Positions 1 through 8,202 of a stretch of DNA of 64,000 bases are shown here, piece by piece. The position numbers were made by a program, and so were the translations under genes. Under the pieces are notes generated by a model that was not told where the DNA came from, did not search any database, and was given only the letters and a program-made list of their open reading frames with translations. The DNA is taken from NCBI GenBank assembly GCA_023438065.1, contig JAEXRH010000016.1, positions 186,001 to 250,000 on the forward strand. The letters are read 5' to 3'. How positions within the stretch are numbered: the first letter of the stretch is position 1; every line of letters begins with the position of its first letter. This DNA comes from Spirochaetota bacterium (lineage in GTDB: Bacteria; Spirochaetota; Spirochaetia; Treponematales; Treponemataceae).

Positions 1-1466
1 GCGGCCTTGTAGATGTCCTGGCAGTCTCTCACGGAAAGGCCCATATGCTTCGCGATCCCGCGCGCGAGCTTCGCCGTGACGAGCGACTGGTCGTTGCCCT
101 TGAGCACGGCCTTCAGTTTCTTCGGTATGGCCATGAGGCTTGTCACCTCGAAGGGGCCGCTCGCCTCGTCATCGAGGTCGTCGCGCCCCGCGCCCTTTTC
201 CGGGACGAGCGCGACGCGGGCGAGGCTTTCCGCCTTCTCCCGGATGAACGAGTCGTAATCGGTGAGGAAGGGAAAGATCACGGGAAGGACGGCGTCGTTC
301 GCGACGAGATCGCCCTCGTCGAGCTTGACCTCGACGATCTTGAGGATGGACGCCTTGAGATCGGTCTCCATCTCGGACACGTATTTCCGCACGGTCTCCC
401 AGCTCAAGGTCCCGCTTTTTACCTCTTCCGCGAGCCGGTTGAGGTGATCTGCCTTCAAAAGGTCGCGTTTCAGCCCGGGCTCCTGGACCGCGAGGGCGCG
501 ATCATGACCGGAGGGCTCGCCGCGATAGTCGAGAAGCGGCGTCGAGAATGACGGGCTCCCGATGAGCTGCGAATCGAGGGGAAGCGTGTACTCGGCGGCG
601 TATCGCTCGGCGGTCTTTCTCCGCGAGCGGGCGCGCAGGGCGAGAAGCGCCACGGCAACGACGACCGCGAGGAACATGAGGGCGATGAAACCGAGCAGCG
701 CGACGAGAACCCATTGGGGAATCTGCCCTTCGGGCTGCTGGACGACGACCTGGGGAGCCTCCTGGGTGGCGAGGCGCTTCGCGACCTCGTTCATCACCTT
801 GAGGGTTTCCTTCACGATCGCGTCCTGCTGGGCGTTCGAGGACGACTCGCCCGAGGGCCGTGACCGGAGCTGCTGGAGTAACGACTTCTGCTGGTCGAGC
901 TGGGCCTGGAGCAGCTGGTTCTCGCGTTTCGAGTCCCGATCGGAACTCTGGAGGGCCTGAAGCTGCGCCTCGGCGTCGCCGAGTTGCTTGATGAGCGCGT
1001 TGAGGTTCCCCGCGCTTGCCGTGGTCTGCCCCGACGGTTGGGGCGTCTGCCCCTGCTCGGCCGCCGGCCCGTCGCCGGGCGCCGCGTTCATCGTGGCGAC
1101 GGGAGTCTGGACGCCCTCGTTCTTGAGGTTCGCGACGTCCTGTTCCTTCCTGATTCTCAGGTAGTACTGCGTCGCGGTCGAGTTGGTCGGGGTGTACTTG
1201 AGCGCCTTACGGAAACTCTCGTACGCGTTCTTGTAATTCCGCTTACGGTACTCCGACACGCCGATTTCGGTAAGGCACTCGCCCGCGGCGACCTTCTGGT
1301 CGACCTTCGTCGTGGCCTCGGGCACCGTCTGCGCGACGAGTTCAAAGGCCTCGCTGAACCGACCCTGACCGTAGAGGTCCAGGGCCTGGGTCTGGAAATC
1401 CTCGGCGAACGAGGACACAGCAAGGAGTAACGCGAAAATCGCCGCTATGGAAAGTAGTTTTCTCAT
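1..1466 (-). CDS. TPR / coiled-coil / single-TM protein, 3' end outside window
   Basis: This reading frame is open from the ATG at 1466 to the left edge (488 residues visible), so the C-terminus is missing. The start is preceded by AAGGAGCGACGAGACC, a good ribosome site. Order of parts: signal peptide (about 1-21), a helical repeat region resembling TPRs (about 25-105), a Gly/Pro/Gln linker (120-150), a Gln-rich coiled coil (155-202), one membrane segment (about 250-277) and a cytoplasmic part. The last visible residues (KLARGIAKHMGLSVRDC) resemble the start of an HD or HD-GYP domain, but the metal-binding residues would lie beyond the edge. It starts 15 bp after the kelch lipoprotein gene and is probably the last gene of that operon. 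Function is not known; an envelope or signalling role is inference. Confidence 0.72.
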   Translation of the reverse strand, partial: MRKLLSIAAIFALLLAVSSFAEDFQTQALDLYGQGRFSEAFELVAQTVPEATTKVDQKVAAGECLTEIGVSEYRKRNYKNAYESFRKALKYTPTNSTATQYYLRIRKEQDVANLKNEGVQTPVATMNAAPGDGPAAEQGQTPQPSGQTTASAGNLNALIKQLGDAEAQLQALQSSDRDSKRENQLLQAQLDQQKSLLQQLRSRPSGESSSNAQQDAIVKETLKVMNEVAKRLATQEAPQVVVQQPEGQIPQWVLVALLGFIALMFLAVVVAVALLALRARSRRKTAERYAAEYTLPLDSQLIGSPSFSTPLLDYRGEPSGHDRALAVQEPGLKRDLLKADHLNRLAEEVKSGTLSWETVRKYVSEMETDLKASILKIVEVKLDEGDLVANDAVLPVIFPFLTDYDSFIREKAESLARVALVPEKGAGRDDLDDEASGPFEVTSLMAIPKKLKAVLKGNDQSLVTAKLARGIAKHMGLSVRDCQDIYKA

Positions 1467-1480
1467 GGTCTCGTCGCTCC

Positions 1481-3463
1481 TTACTCGAACCTGACGGCCG
1501 CATGGCCGTAACGCCCTCTGGGCATCGCCGTAATGGTTCCCCACGTGTTGGTCGGGGCTCCGGTGCCGGAGAACTGCGTCGAATACGCGACGGCCCTCCC
1601 GCTCGGCGAAAGATAGGTATCAGTCCCGCCGAAATAGTAGAGCCGGTCCCCGTACACGACCGCCGAGCCGTAGGCGACGTTCGCGGGGAGATTCGTACCG
1701 ATCTTCCAGGTCGACGGCGCAGTGAAGGGATACTGAAGGTACTGGACCGTATTGGCCGTGATCATGGCACCTGCGGTCGCTCCGTTGAACGCAAAACACG
1801 AGGTATTCCCGGTAAATCCGCTAAACCCGCCAAGAACCACGACAACGGAGGCGTCGGTTGCGGTCGTATAGCCGACGACCGAGTGTCCGGTTCGATTGAC
1901 CGTGGGAAGAACGACCTCGGTTCCCCCGGTCAAGGCATTCTGGGAGACGATTACCCCATCGTGCGCGTTTGTCACGCCGTTGGCGGCGGTTCTTCCGCCC
2001 GAGAACATAACCGTATCGTTGAACGCCGCCGTCGCCTTATCCGATCCGGTCGCGACCGCGACCTTCGTGCCCCAGGTATTCGCCCCGATGTCGTACGCGA
2101 GATTGGTAGTGGTCGTCGCGTAGGCTACCGTCGCGTTCGCGGTCGTTCCGCCGATCACGTAGAGGTTGTTGTTGCGGACCGCCCCGACGACGTTCGCCCG
2201 TGGAACGACCGTCGGCGTCGCGAGTATCGGCGCGCCGTTCGCGAGCCAGGTTTGGGAGTCGATGTCGTACCGCTGGACGATGCTCTGGACGTTTCCGTCA
2301 CTGCTGAAACCGCCGGCGACGATGAGCGCGCGATGTCCGCCGGAGAGGGTTCCCAACCCGACCGCGGCGAAACTCACGGGCGTGGGCAGGGTCGCTATCG
2401 CGGGATACCAGGTCGAGGTCACCGGGTCGTAGAGATCGATCTGCCCGATCGCCGTCGCCCAGGTCCCGTTGCCGCACCCGCCGACGAGCCAGATGCCGCG
2501 CAAGCGCTGGGCGAGCGTCGGCGCGGCCTCGGCCGTCGTCGAGAAGGAATACTGCGGTGAGACGATACTTCCGTTCGACGCGGAGTAGCAGTGCACGACG
2601 TAATAGTAGGTCGTTCCCTCGGTGAGGTCCGAGAGGACCCGGTTATGCGTCAACGAGGACCCGTCGAGGACGATGCTCTCCGTATAAACGCCGGAGACGG
2701 TGCCGTACTCGATCGAGGAGACGGTCGCGTAGTTCGTCGCGAACGCGATGGTCGCCGAGGTCAGGGAGGGGGTCGCCGCGGGGGCGGAGGAAAACGCGAG
2801 CGAAGGAGCTCCCGCGCCCGTCGTGAAACTCGCCTCGGCGCTCAAGCCCTCGAGCCCGTTCTGATACGTCGAGCGTATGCGATAATAGTAGGTCGTGGCC
2901 GGGGAAAGTCCCGTGATCGACGCGGCGTGGGACGCCGACGCGGTGCCAGAAAGGACCGTCGAGGCGGAATACGAGCCGGAAACGGTCCCGTACTCGATCG
3001 CGTGCTTCGTCGCGACGTTCGTCGTCCACTCGAGGTCGCAGCTCGTCTGGCCGACGGTCAGGGACGGACCCGCGGTAATCGTTATCGAGGTGAGAGAGCC
3101 GGTCGTGAACGTGAACTCGGCGGAGTTGTCCTCCTGATAGGTACGGTAATAGGACCGTACGCGGTAGTAATAGGTCGTCGCGGGAAGCAGGGATGAGAGC
3201 GTGGCCGCGTGGTCTTTCGATTCCGCCGATGAAAGGGGCGTCGCGACGGTGTAGACCCCGGTCGCGGTTCCGTACTCGAGAATGTGCTTGGTCTCTACGT
3301 TCGTCTTCCAGGAAATCGCGCAATCGACGCTTCCCGGAACCGCCGTAGGCGCGGCGTCGAGATTCACCTCGACGCTTCCCGGCGGTTCGCTGAGGAAATC
3401 GTTACAGCCCGCGAGAAGGAAGGCCGAGAGGGCGATAATCGTCAGTATCGTTCGTTTCATCAT
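1481..3463 (-). CDS. Lipoprotein with three fn3-like repeats and a kelch-type propeller
   Basis: The start at 3463 follows TGAGGAGGAAGGAAACC; a longer upstream extension would overlap the preceding gene and is rejected. The N-terminus (MMKRTI...LSAFLLAGC) is a clear lipoprotein signal with lipobox LAGC. Three successive fibronectin-III-like units of about 90 residues share the pattern TK-H-EYGT-SG-Y, like the N-terminal domain of purple acid phosphatases. The C-terminal 330 residues contain repeated Gly-Gly turns with spaced Tyr/Trp (for example LYVIGGTTAN, VVVLGGFSGF, LYYFGGTDTY), typical of a kelch beta-propeller. The 660-residue protein is probably anchored at the cell surface and binds a polymer or partner protein. 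No catalytic motif was seen. It sits in an envelope operon between a beta-barrel protein and a TPR protein. Confidence 0.75.
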   Translation of the reverse strand: MMKRTILTIIALSAFLLAGCNDFLSEPPGSVEVNLDAAPTAVPGSVDCAISWKTNVETKHILEYGTATGVYTVATPLSSAESKDHAATLSSLLPATTYYYRVRSYYRTYQEDNSAEFTFTTGSLTSITITAGPSLTVGQTSCDLEWTTNVATKHAIEYGTVSGSYSASTVLSGTASASHAASITGLSPATTYYYRIRSTYQNGLEGLSAEASFTTGAGAPSLAFSSAPAATPSLTSATIAFATNYATVSSIEYGTVSGVYTESIVLDGSSLTHNRVLSDLTEGTTYYYVVHCYSASNGSIVSPQYSFSTTAEAAPTLAQRLRGIWLVGGCGNGTWATAIGQIDLYDPVTSTWYPAIATLPTPVSFAAVGLGTLSGGHRALIVAGGFSSDGNVQSIVQRYDIDSQTWLANGAPILATPTVVPRANVVGAVRNNNLYVIGGTTANATVAYATTTTNLAYDIGANTWGTKVAVATGSDKATAAFNDTVMFSGGRTAANGVTNAHDGVIVSQNALTGGTEVVLPTVNRTGHSVVGYTTATDASVVVVLGGFSGFTGNTSCFAFNGATAGAMITANTVQYLQYPFTAPSTWKIGTNLPANVAYGSAVVYGDRLYYFGGTDTYLSPSGRAVAYSTQFSGTGAPTNTWGTITAMPRGRYGHAAVRFE

Positions 3464-3477
3464 GGTTTCCTTCCTCC

Positions 3478-4383
3478 TCACAGCTCGTAGTAGCACGCGA
3501 GACTCGCGCCCGCGCCGGAAAACGAGTCTCCCTTCTGGAATATCGTGGTCCATACCCCGCCGAGGCGAAGGTACACGTTGTCCTTGAGATACACGTCGCA
3601 CCCAAGCTCGGCCTTGATATGCGGGGAAAGAGCGCCGTAGCTGTCGGGATAGACCCCTTCGCGAAGGTCGCGCACGTAGATCGCCGTCATGCCGCCTCCA
3701 GCCGAGATGAAGGGCACGACACGGGAAAGGAAGCCCTGTCCCGACCGGAATTCGAGGTAGCGGTAGGTCAGTTTCGGGGTGATTTGGATAAGGAGATACG
3801 AAAGGTCGTCGATATCCTTGACGTTCAGCTTCGCGAAGTCGAGGTCCGCGCCGCAGAAAAGGCCCCTGGCGAAGGGAAGCCCGAATTCGGCCGAGGCCCC
3901 GCCGCCGTACAGCCCGCCGAAATTATCGCTTCCGACGGACGAGAGATAGAAGGCTCGAGCGCCGAGTGCGACATCGGACCCCTGATACCGTCGTGACTGC
4001 GCGGGGTCGATCATGCGCACGACCTTATCGCGGGGAACGGTAAGGGTTCCGAAGGAGAGCTCGATAAAATACCCGATCTCCTCGTCGTAGTCCGCGAACG
4101 CGCCGGCGACGGTACTCTTGTCGGTCAACTCGAGGGCTACTTGCCTGCCCTTGATCGACGCGAGGGATACCTCGGATTTGAGGATATCCGAAACATTGAC
4201 GCCGAATCGAGTCTCGCCGGACGAGTACGTCATTGTATCGCCCTCCGTCGACCGATATGTGGCGATGATGATCGAGCCGTCCTTGAGATAGATGACGTCC
4301 GAAAAGGCCGGAAACGCCAGCGCGATGGCGAGCGACAATCCGCACGCGACGCGCTTTCCGCGCGATAGTACGCCGAAACTCAT
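3478..4383 (-). CDS. Predicted outer-membrane beta-barrel protein
   Basis: 301 residues, started at 4383 because ATAAGGGGGATTC precedes the ATG. A signal peptide (about 1-28) is followed by a small domain beginning VIYLKDGSIIIATYR, resembling short SH3-like or Sm-like beta modules seen in spirochaete envelope proteins. From about residue 140 the sequence alternates polar and hydrophobic residues with Gly/Tyr-rich strands and ends in Tyr-Glu-Leu, as in beta-barrel outer-membrane proteins. The kelch lipoprotein gene starts 15 bp downstream, so the two are probably co-transcribed. I do not recognise a named family; a small porin-like or adhesin-like barrel is the likely class. Confidence 0.65.
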   Translation of the reverse strand: MSFGVLSRGKRVACGLSLAIALAFPAFSDVIYLKDGSIIIATYRSTEGDTMTYSSGETRFGVNVSDILKSEVSLASIKGRQVALELTDKSTVAGAFADYDEEIGYFIELSFGTLTVPRDKVVRMIDPAQSRRYQGSDVALGARAFYLSSVGSDNFGGLYGGGASAEFGLPFARGLFCGADLDFAKLNVKDIDDLSYLLIQITPKLTYRYLEFRSGQGFLSRVVPFISAGGGMTAIYVRDLREGVYPDSYGALSPHIKAELGCDVYLKDNVYLRLGGVWTTIFQKGDSFSGAGASLACYYEL

Positions 4384-4493
4384 GAATCCCCCTTATGCCT
4401 ACTCTACTCTATCGGGAGATTCTCCCAATAATTGAAGATTATTCCATACTAAGTTACTGGCAAATCAGGGGGCGGCGCGTCAACTGAAAGAAA

Positions 4494-5504
4494 CTAATCC
4501 CCCGCCGAGAGGCTCGCCCAGATCAGGGGGTCTTCCTGCCCGAGGCGCCAGAAGGCGATATTTCGTACCGACGCCTTCTGATACATGCGCGAGCGGGTCA
4601 GGATCGAATGCGCGTCCTCGTAAAAGACCCGCACCTTGACCGTTTCAAGATACTCGAAGAAGGGAATCTCGTTCGTTCGGGCGATCTCGGCGATGCCTTT
4701 CGCCGCCATGAGCTCGGCGAGCGCGGAATACTTGTACGCCTTCGAGGGGTTGGTCTCGCCCCAAGCCCTGCCGTAGAACGGCAAGCCCATCACGAGCTTC
4801 TGCTTCCCGATCTCGCCGATCGCGAACGCCGACACCTTTCGGCACCAGTCGAGCGACGCGATCGAACCCGGGGCGCTCCCGCTCCAATGCTCGTCGTAGG
4901 CCATGATGATGACGCGATCGGCGATCGCCGCGATTTTACGATAGTTGTAGGCGTCGTCCATCACCCGCGTGCGGGCGGGGATCGCGACGCTGAAGGTCTT
5001 TCCGCCGATCCCCTTCTTGATCTCCTGGAGGAACGCGTAGAAATGATCGGCGTCCTCGGGAAGCACGAGCTCGAAATCGATCTGCACCCCGTCGAACGGG
5101 GCCGAGGCGGCGACGATGTCCGCGACGAGCGCGTCCCGCAGGGGAAGCGCGGGATCGAGGGCAAAATGGGTGACCGACTTGTTCGACACCTCGGCGACGA
5201 CGAGGTGTACGCGTCCCGGGTACTCCGAAAGCCGGGAGCGGTCCGGCACGCCGACGAGAGCGCCCTTGACGCTGAGGCCCGCGCCGAAATACCCGACGTC
5301 GGAGACCGGCAGGGACTGGCCGAGAAAGCGTTCCTCCCCCGCCATGAGGTAGCCCCAAATCTCGCGAAAGCGCGCGGTCGCGGAATCGGGGTTCGACCAG
5401 GCCGCCTCGGTCTCGAGGGCGAAAAGCGACGGGGTAGAAAGCGGCGACAGAAGCGCGAGCGACGAGAACAGAAGGGCAATAGCTGCGATTTTGTTGTGAG
5501 TCAT
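4494..5504 (-). CDS. Glycoside hydrolase family 18 protein (YaaH-like), exported
   Basis: 336 residues from the ATG at 5504. The N-terminus MTHNKIAAIALLFSSLALL is a signal peptide. The GH18 catalytic strand reads FDGVQIDFE: the general-acid Glu and the preceding Asp are present, but the first Asp of the usual DGxDxDxE is replaced by Gln. The following IIMAYDEHWSGSAPGS and LVMGLPFYGRAWGE are typical of the YaaH/SleL branch that cleaves N-acetylglucosamine polymers such as cortex or cell-wall glycan. No LysM domain is present. There is no Shine-Dalgarno; a -10 (TATATT) ends 8 nt upstream of the ATG. Probably a periplasmic wall-active or chitin-type hydrolase. Confidence 0.82.
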   Translation of the reverse strand: MTHNKIAAIALLFSSLALLSPLSTPSLFALETEAAWSNPDSATARFREIWGYLMAGEERFLGQSLPVSDVGYFGAGLSVKGALVGVPDRSRLSEYPGRVHLVVAEVSNKSVTHFALDPALPLRDALVADIVAASAPFDGVQIDFELVLPEDADHFYAFLQEIKKGIGGKTFSVAIPARTRVMDDAYNYRKIAAIADRVIIMAYDEHWSGSAPGSIASLDWCRKVSAFAIGEIGKQKLVMGLPFYGRAWGETNPSKAYKYSALAELMAAKGIAEIARTNEIPFFEYLETVKVRVFYEDAHSILTRSRMYQKASVRNIAFWRLGQEDPLIWASLSAGD

Positions 5505-5512
5505 CTTAAAAC

Positions 5513-5542
5513 AATATATCACATATCCGCGAACCTCCGCAA
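5513..5542 (-). promoter_or_regulatory. Promoter of the GH18 gene, leaderless layout
   Basis: Read on the minus strand: TTGCGG (5537-5542), 18 bp, TATATT (5513-5518), then 8 nt to the ATG at 5504. It overlaps the T-run of the upstream terminator. Confidence 0.5.
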
Positions 5543-5571
5543 AATAAAAACGGGTCCCGCGAGGGGACCCG
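5541..5571 (-). terminator. Intrinsic terminator of the oad operon
   Basis: On the minus strand CGGGTCCC-CTCGC-GGGACCCG is followed by TTTTTATTTT. It lies 50 bp after the small 45-residue gene and separates the oad operon from the GH18 gene. Confidence 0.88.
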
Positions 5572-5623
5572 TAGATACAGCGTAGTGACTCGAACGTCCG
5601 CGCGGTTTCGCGCGGACGGAAAG

Positions 5624-5761
5624 CTACTTCTTTCCCTCGCGCCGCCTGTTGCCGTGCATGATCGCCTTGACGGCGACCCACATCGCGGCCGCGGTCAGCA
5701 TCGAGATAACGGCCGAAATCGCGTAGCTCGAGAAGGCGATCGTCGTTCCATCAATATCCAT
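5624..5761 (-). CDS. OadG-related small transporter subunit (45 aa)
   Basis: A 45-residue frame starting MDIDGTTIAFSSYAISAV and ending GNRRREGKK. It starts at 5761 after GGAAGGAGAGCTTGCT, an excellent ribosome site, and begins 20 bp after the oadA stop. One membrane helix spans about residues 9-34, followed by a basic tail that should face the cytoplasm. Very small single-helix proteins of this kind are known beside sodium-pump decarboxylase genes, where they are taken to help assemble the membrane complex. A second, larger OadG-like subunit is encoded at the start of the same operon, so this one is extra. Assignment rests on context and topology. Confidence 0.7.
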   Translation of the reverse strand: MDIDGTTIAFSSYAISAVISMLTAAAMWVAVKAIMHGNRRREGKK

Positions 5762-5780
5762 AGCAAGCTCTCCTTCCGGG

Positions 5781-7910
5781 CTATTCCCGAACCGTCGCGA
5801 GGACCTGGCCGGACTCGACCTGGTCGCCCTGCTTCACCGTGATGCTCTCGATCACGCCCGAGACCGAGCTGTTGATCGGGGTTTCCATCTTCATCGACTC
5901 CATGACGAGGATCGACTCTCCCGCGGAGATCTTCTCTCCCGGCTGCTTGTAGATCCGGAGGACGAGACCGGGGAGCGGCGACTCGATGCGGGTCTGCGCG
6001 CCGGTCGCGCTCTCGGCCTTCGTCGGCGACTTCGCGGGGGCCTCTGCCGCGCGCGAGACGGTGTTCACGCCGCCGTGCGCGACGGTACCGACCTTGAAGA
6101 GGGTCTGGCCGGCCTCGACCTGATCGCCCTGCATGATGAGGATTTCCTGGATGATGCCCGAGTACGGAGAGTTGATCGGGTTTTCCATCTTCATCGACTC
6201 GATCACGATGACCGTCTCGCCGACGGCGACCTTGTCGCCGGGCTTCTTCGTCCGCTTGAGCACGAGGCCGGGAAGCGGGGACTCGACCGAGTGGCTCTCG
6301 CTCACGCCGGGCGCGGCGGCGTCCTTCGGGAGGATCGCGGTCTTCGCGAGCGCGGCCTCGTCGATGCCGTCCTTGACGTTGAAGCTGTAGGACGTGCCGT
6401 TGACGACGACGGTGTTGCCGGTGAACTTCACGCCGTAGGACTTGTTGCCGAGCGTGACGGTGAGCGCCTCGGGTTTCTTCGCGGGAGCCGCGACCTTCGG
6501 GGCCGCCTCGTCGGAGATCTTGCGGACGCCGATCTTGGCGTTCCCTTTAAGGAAGAGGATGCCCTTGTCGCCGCAGGCCGCGACGATGAAGAGGTTCTCG
6601 TCGGTGACGGCGATGCCCTCGTCCTCAAGCTGCTTCCTGAAGGTCGTGAGGCTCTTCTTGGGGTTGCGGTCGTTAATCGCGAGCGGGCTCTCGGTCGTGG
6701 GGGGCAGGTTCAGCTGCTCCTGCGCGATCTTGACGACTTCGGCATCGGGCTCGACCGGGGTCTTCCCGAAATAGCCGAGGACCATCTTGCCGTAGCCTTC
6801 CGCGATCTTCTTCCAGGGCCCGAACATGACGTTGTTGAAGGCCTGCTGGAAGTAGAACTGGGAGACCGGGGTGACGGAGGTGCCGAAGCCGCCCTTCGCG
6901 ACCGACTCGCCCATCGCCTTGATGACCTCGGGATACTTGTCCATGAGCTTGTTGTCCCGGAGCATCTGGGTGTTCGCGGTGAGCGCGCCGCCCGGCATCG
7001 GGAAGAACGGGATGATCGGCTCGACGCGGGTCGCCTCGGGCGGGAGCATGTAGTCGCTCATCGCTTCCTTGAACATCTCCTCGAGCTGCATGATCTTGTT
7101 GATGTCGATGTCGAGGGAGTACTCGGTGCCGCGGAGCGCGTGCCACATCGTGATGAGGTCGGGCTGGCAGGTGCCGCCCGAGCACGGCGCGAGCGAGAGG
7201 TCGACCTGGTTCGCGCCGGCCTCGATCGCGCTCATGTAGGAAAGGACGCCGGTTCCGGCGGTCTCGTGGCTGTGGAACACGAGGCGGACGTCGGGGCCGA
7301 CGAGCTTCCGCGCGGCCTTGATCGTCTCGTAGACCTTCCGGGGGCGCGAGGTTCCCGACGCGTCCTTGAACGCGATCGAGTCGTAGGGGATGCCCGCGTC
7401 GAGGATCCTTTTCAGGACCTCCATGTAGAACTCCGGGGTATGCGCGCCCTCGCATCCGGGGGGAAGCTCCATCATCGTGACGACGACCTCGTGTTTGAGG
7501 CCCGCGTCCTTGATGCACTTTCCGGACCAGATGAGGTTGTTGACGTCGTTGAGGGCGTCGAAGTTGCGGATCGTCGTCATCCCGTGCTTCTTGAACATGT
7601 CGGCGTGGAGCTTGATCACGTCCGAGGAAGCGCTATCGAGGGCGACGACGTTGATGCCGCGCGAGAGAGTCTGGAGGTTCGCGTCCGGGCCGGCGGCCTT
7701 GCGGAACGCGTCCATCACCTCGAACGAATTCTCGTTGCAATAGAAGAACGGCGACTGGAAGAGCGCGCCGCCGCCCGCCTCGATATGCCTGATGCCCGCG
7801 TCGCGCGCGGCCTCGACGACGGGGAGATAATCCTTGGAAAAAACGCGCGCGCCGTAGACGGACTGAAAGCCGTCGCGGAACGCCGTAAGCATAAAGTCGA
7901 TCTTTTTCAT
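5781..7910 (-). CDS. oadA: Oxaloacetate decarboxylase / pyruvate carboxylase-type alpha subunit with two biotinyl domains
   Basis: 709 residues. The N-terminal carboxyltransferase TIM barrel has R12-D13 (RDGFQS), Lys182 in AFKDASG (the carboxylated lysine position) and metal ligands His213 and His215 (FHSHE). A PYC/OadA conserved domain follows. The C-terminus carries two biotin/lipoyl attachment domains in tandem, each with the biotinylation motif ESMKME: Lys574 and Lys674. Standard OadA proteins have one such domain and are about 600 residues long. The His of the usual RDAHQS motif is Phe here. With OadB and OadG this should decarboxylate oxaloacetate (or a related 2-oxo or acyl substrate) and export sodium ions. 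Substrate is not settled by the sequence. Confidence 0.88.
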   Translation of the reverse strand: MKKIDFMLTAFRDGFQSVYGARVFSKDYLPVVEAARDAGIRHIEAGGGALFQSPFFYCNENSFEVMDAFRKAAGPDANLQTLSRGINVVALDSASSDVIKLHADMFKKHGMTTIRNFDALNDVNNLIWSGKCIKDAGLKHEVVVTMMELPPGCEGAHTPEFYMEVLKRILDAGIPYDSIAFKDASGTSRPRKVYETIKAARKLVGPDVRLVFHSHETAGTGVLSYMSAIEAGANQVDLSLAPCSGGTCQPDLITMWHALRGTEYSLDIDINKIMQLEEMFKEAMSDYMLPPEATRVEPIIPFFPMPGGALTANTQMLRDNKLMDKYPEVIKAMGESVAKGGFGTSVTPVSQFYFQQAFNNVMFGPWKKIAEGYGKMVLGYFGKTPVEPDAEVVKIAQEQLNLPPTTESPLAINDRNPKKSLTTFRKQLEDEGIAVTDENLFIVAACGDKGILFLKGNAKIGVRKISDEAAPKVAAPAKKPEALTVTLGNKSYGVKFTGNTVVVNGTSYSFNVKDGIDEAALAKTAILPKDAAAPGVSESHSVESPLPGLVLKRTKKPGDKVAVGETVIVIESMKMENPINSPYSGIIQEILIMQGDQVEAGQTLFKVGTVAHGGVNTVSRAAEAPAKSPTKAESATGAQTRIESPLPGLVLRIYKQPGEKISAGESILVMESMKMETPINSSVSGVIESITVKQGDQVESGQVLATVRE

Positions 7911-7937
7911 GGGTCTTTCCTTCTATCCCTTAGGTTG

Positions 7938-8189
7938 TCACGCGCCCTTGGCGAGAGCCGCGTGCGCGACCGCGATTACCGCGGCGATCTCGTTCTCCTC
8001 GGCCGCGGCTTCCGCCGGGACCGCCTTCATATCCGCCTGAGTCTGCGACGGCGTGGCCGCCTGCGCAGGCGCGGCGCCGCGCGCGACGAGCGCTTCGTGA
8101 ATGTCCTTCAGGGTCCACGAGATCCTGACGAAGACGAGCACGAGGGCGACGAGCGCGACGGCGATTACCGTTGTGGCTTCTAGGTACAT
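7938..8189 (-). CDS. oadG: OadG family sodium-pump gamma subunit
   Basis: 83 residues. It starts MYLEATTVIAVALVALVLVF with one N-terminal membrane helix, followed by an Ala/Pro/Gln linker and a short acidic-to-Ala-rich tail (EENEIAAVIAVAHAAL), a pattern shared by OadG and by the C-termini of decarboxylase accessory subunits. The ATG at 8189 follows GAGCGGGAAGCC. It lies between oadB (13 bp upstream) and oadA (27 bp downstream). The gamma subunit holds the alpha and beta subunits together. The zinc-binding His-rich tail of Klebsiella OadG is absent. Confidence 0.8.
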   Translation of the reverse strand: MYLEATTVIAVALVALVLVFVRISWTLKDIHEALVARGAAPAQAATPSQTQADMKAVPAEAAAEENEIAAVIAVAHAALAKGA

Positions 8190-8202
8190 GGCTTCCCGCT
8201 CC

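Noticed and set aside
6075..8183. 702-codon open frame on the plus strand opposite OadA
   Set aside because: The minus-strand frame carries biotin motifs and a metal site; the plus frame is composition-driven.
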